DNA of 8,358 bases, taken from NCBI GenBank assembly GCA_001564255.1, contig LKNC01000113.1, positions 1-8,358 on the forward strand, read 5' to 3'. A model generated the notes under the pieces. It had not been told where the DNA came from. It saw nothing but the letters and a program-made list of their open reading frames with translations, and did no database searches. Origin of the DNA: Natrialbaceae archaeon Tc-Br11_E2g1 (lineage in GTDB: Archaea; Halobacteriota; Halobacteria; Halobacteriales; Natrialbaceae). The translations under genes and the position numbers were made by a program. Position 1 is the first letter of the stretch; each line of letters opens with the position of its first letter. Below, in pieces: positions 7,335 to 8,358 of the stretch.

Positions 7335-7559
7335 TCACCAGTAACTCGTCTCGACGCGGTGGCTGACGCCGACGGCACGGGCCGAGAGGACGACGACGAA
7401 ACCGACGGCGACAGCGAGCGTCCCGACGGTCGCCCCGTCGACGCCCGACCCAGTCCACGGGCCCTGGTTAGTGAGGAACCCGTAGAACCCAACGATCACC
7501 GTGGCGACGACGAGAAGCGTTCCAACCACCCCAAGCAACTTTCGCCGGACTGTCCTCAT
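7335..7559 (-). CDS. small two-helix membrane protein of unknown function
   Basis: This 74-residue protein has a basic N-terminus (MRTVRRK), a hydrophobic helix at about 8-29, a short polar loop containing NQGPWTGSG, and a second helix at about 42-62. The basic start suggests the N-terminus stays in the cytoplasm. I do not recognise a named family, though small two-helix proteins of this kind are common in haloarchaea. It is convergent with the copper ATPase, with only 3 bases between the stop codons, and divergent from the JAMM protease gene. Support for the ATG start at 7559 comes from a TATA-like box about 28 bases upstream, compatible with a leaderless message. The overlapping plus-strand frames are lower-quality shadows. 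It is probably real, and its function is unknown. Confidence 0.7.
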   Translation of the reverse strand: MRTVRRKLLGVVGTLLVVATVIVGFYGFLTNQGPWTGSGVDGATVGTLAVAVGFVVVLSARAVGVSHRVETSYW

Positions 7560-7584
7560 ACGTCTCTACTTGCGGGGAATGACC

Positions 7585-7590
7585 ATAGTA
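7585..7590 (-). promoter_or_regulatory. TATA-like box of the small membrane protein gene
   Basis: Read on the minus strand this is TACTAT, centred about 28 bases upstream of the ATG whose first base is 7559. The spacing predicts a leaderless transcript. Confidence 0.45.
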
Positions 7591-7613
7591 GACACGGCCA
7601 CGGCGAGGGACCG

Positions 7614-7627
7614 ACGTTCCGGAACGT
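7614..7627. promoter_or_regulatory. 14-base perfect palindrome in the divergent promoter region
   Basis: ACGTTCCGGAACGT is perfectly self-complementary with no spacer. It lies between the TATA-like boxes of the two divergent genes and directly abuts the box of the JAMM gene, where the TFB recognition element would be. Its position suits an operator. With no loop it is unlikely to be a terminator. No binding protein can be named from the sequence. Confidence 0.45.
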
Positions 7628-7634
7628 TTAGCAA
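7627..7634 (+). promoter_or_regulatory. TATA-like box of the JAMM protease gene
   Basis: TTTAGCAA is the only AT-rich box in this GC-rich stretch and is centred about 27 bases before ATG 7657. The transcript would start at or beside the start codon. The box shares its first base with the adjoining palindrome. Confidence 0.45.
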
Positions 7635-7656
7635 CGCAAGGCCCGGAGTGGAGGCT

Positions 7657-8193
7657 ATGGGGCTGTTCGACTCGCTGTTTCGCTCGAGTGAGGTCCTCGG
7701 GATCGCCGAGGAGACCCTCGAGTTCACCCTCGAGTCCGCGGAGGCGACCCACCCGAACGAGTACATGGGAATGCTTCGCGGAACGGAGGCTTCCAGGCTC
7801 GGACTCGACCGGGACGGGCTCGTCATCACAGACGTGCTCGTCATCCCGGGGACCGAGGCGAACAGCGTGAGCGCGACGGTACGAACGAGCCAGATTCCGA
7901 ACGACGTGAACTCCTTGGGGAGCGTCCACTCCCACCCGAACGGCGTGTTACGCCCGTCGGCTGCGGACCTGGAAACCTTTACCCGCGGGTCGGTCCACAT
8001 CATCATCGGTGCGCCCTACCGGCGAGAGGACTGGCAGGCGTTCGACTCCGGGGGGAGTCCGACGACGCTGAACGTCATCGACGTGGACCTACCCGACACC
8101 GAGGAGTTTTTCGACTTCACACAGGCCGACATCGACGAGGAGCTTCGGGAAGGGGCGGTTGAACGCGACGGGAATACGCGACGGTGGGGGTAG
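7657..8193 (+). CDS. JAMM/MPN+ metalloprotease domain protein (Mov34/PAD-1 family)
   Basis: This 178-residue cytoplasmic protein has an intact JAMM zinc-protease motif. The catalytic glutamate is E35 (in NEYMGML), and H91, H93, S101 and D104 follow the HxH-x7-S-x2-D pattern in [14 protein letters not shown]. Archaeal JAMM proteins include the Haloferax desampylase HvJAMM1, which removes ubiquitin-like SAMP modifiers. This protein has all residues needed for that chemistry, but its substrate cannot be read from sequence. A short N-terminal helix (1-25) and an acidic C-terminal tail (145-165) flank the domain. ATG 7657 is preferred: a TATA box lies about 27 bases upstream and GGAG motifs precede it. 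In-frame alternatives at ATG 7579 and GTG 7648 would run into the promoter region or add little. It is followed after 32 bases by a FAD-synthase-like gene in the same direction, so the two may form an operon. Confidence 0.9.
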   Translation: MGLFDSLFRSSEVLGIAEETLEFTLESAEATHPNEYMGMLRGTEASRLGLDRDGLVITDVLVIPGTEANSVSATVRTSQIPNDVNSLGSVHSHPNGVLRPSAADLETFTRGSVHIIIGAPYRREDWQAFDSGGSPTTLNVIDVDLPDTEEFFDFTQADIDEELREGAVERDGNTRRWG

Positions 8194-8216
8194 ACGATGA
8201 CAGATGCCACGACAAC

Positions 8217-8221
8217 GGTGA
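8217..8221 (+). promoter_or_regulatory. ribosome binding site of the RibL-type gene
   Basis: GGTGA lies 4 bases before ATG 8226. This internal ribosome binding site supports translation of the second gene from a transcript shared with the JAMM gene. Confidence 0.45.
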
Positions 8222-8225
8222 GAGC

Positions 8226-8358
8226 ATGACACGGACCGTAATCGCACAGGGAACCTTCGATCTCCTTCATCCCGGCCACGTCCACTACCTGGAAGAAGCC
8301 GCCGAGCTGGGCGACCGACTCTGTGTTATCGTCGCCCGGCGGACGAACGTCGACCACA
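8226..8358 (+). CDS. ribL: RibL-type FAD synthase / cytidylyltransferase-like protein, 5' part only
   Basis: Only the first 44 codons are inside the window; the gene runs off the right edge. The start, [21 protein letters not shown], is typical of the cytidylyltransferase superfamily. [10 protein letters not shown] (9-18) contains the HxGH nucleotide-binding motif at H15 and H18. Archaeal RibL, shown in Methanocaldococcus to make FAD from FMN and ATP, starts in this way and is about 150 residues long, so roughly 30 percent is visible. Glycerol-3-phosphate cytidylyltransferase (TagD-like) is the main alternative and cannot be excluded without the C-terminal part. The ATG is supported by a nearby GGTGA. 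The gene lies 32 bases after the JAMM gene, probably co-transcribed with it. Confidence 0.8.
   Translation, partial: MTRTVIAQGTFDLLHPGHVHYLEEAAELGDRLCVIVARRTNVDH

Noticed and set aside
7501..7656. Upstream extension of the JAMM protein from GTG 7501 or ATG 7579.
   Set aside because: It would overlap the divergent gene or run through the palindrome and both TATA-like boxes, and the added residues are unlike the rest of the protein.
1..8358. tRNA or rRNA genes, CRISPR arrays, insertion sequences or a defence system.
   Set aside because: I found no cloverleaf pattern with a TTC-containing T loop, no regularly spaced repeats, no transposase or integrase motifs, and no defence-type domains on either strand.

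Overview
The window looks like chromosomal DNA from a haloarchaeon (class Halobacteria). The coding regions are GC-rich and end mostly in G or C. The proteins are rich in Asp and Glu and poor in Lys, intergenic DNA is clearly more AT-rich, and TATA-like boxes lie about 27 bases upstream of several start codons, as expected for leaderless archaeal transcripts. The families present (YihY-type membrane protein, AcnA aconitase, SHOCT membrane protein, CPH-type copper ATPase, JAMM protease, RibL-type nucleotidyltransferase) fit that lineage. I cannot name the genus.

Layout, left to right. Bases 1-263 hold no supported gene. They contain an AT-rich stretch, a long imperfect inverted repeat (158-221) and the promoter of the first gene. 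Next comes a YihY/BrkB-family membrane protein (264-1070), then a 173-residue acidic, probably disordered protein with its own promoter (1118-1639). An AT-rich intergenic region leads into a full-length aconitate hydratase (1824-4556), a TCA-cycle enzyme with all three iron-sulfur cysteines. It is followed by a T7 tract that probably ends transcription.

The next unit is a metal-handling operon. A two-helix membrane protein with a C-terminal SHOCT motif (4731-5090) is followed after 6 bases by a copper-type P1B-3 ATPase (5097-7331), whose ribosome binding site overlaps the stop codon of the first gene. An imperfect palindrome that overlaps a TATA-like box precedes the pair. A 74-residue two-helix membrane protein on the minus strand (7335-7559) converges on the ATPase, with 3 bases between the two stop codons.

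That small gene diverges from a JAMM/MPN+ metalloprotease (7657-8193), which is related to archaeal desampylases. A 14-base perfect palindrome and two opposed TATA-like boxes sit between them. The JAMM gene is followed by the first 44 codons of a RibL-type FAD synthase (8226 to the window end), probably in the same transcript.

Most of the window is ordinary housekeeping and metal-homeostasis sequence. I see no mobile element, CRISPR array, RNA gene or obvious defence system. The points most worth following are the SHOCT-ATPase pair with its Met/His-rich loop and His-rich ATPase N-terminus, the two palindromes in promoter regions, and the unrecognised acidic protein at 1118-1639.
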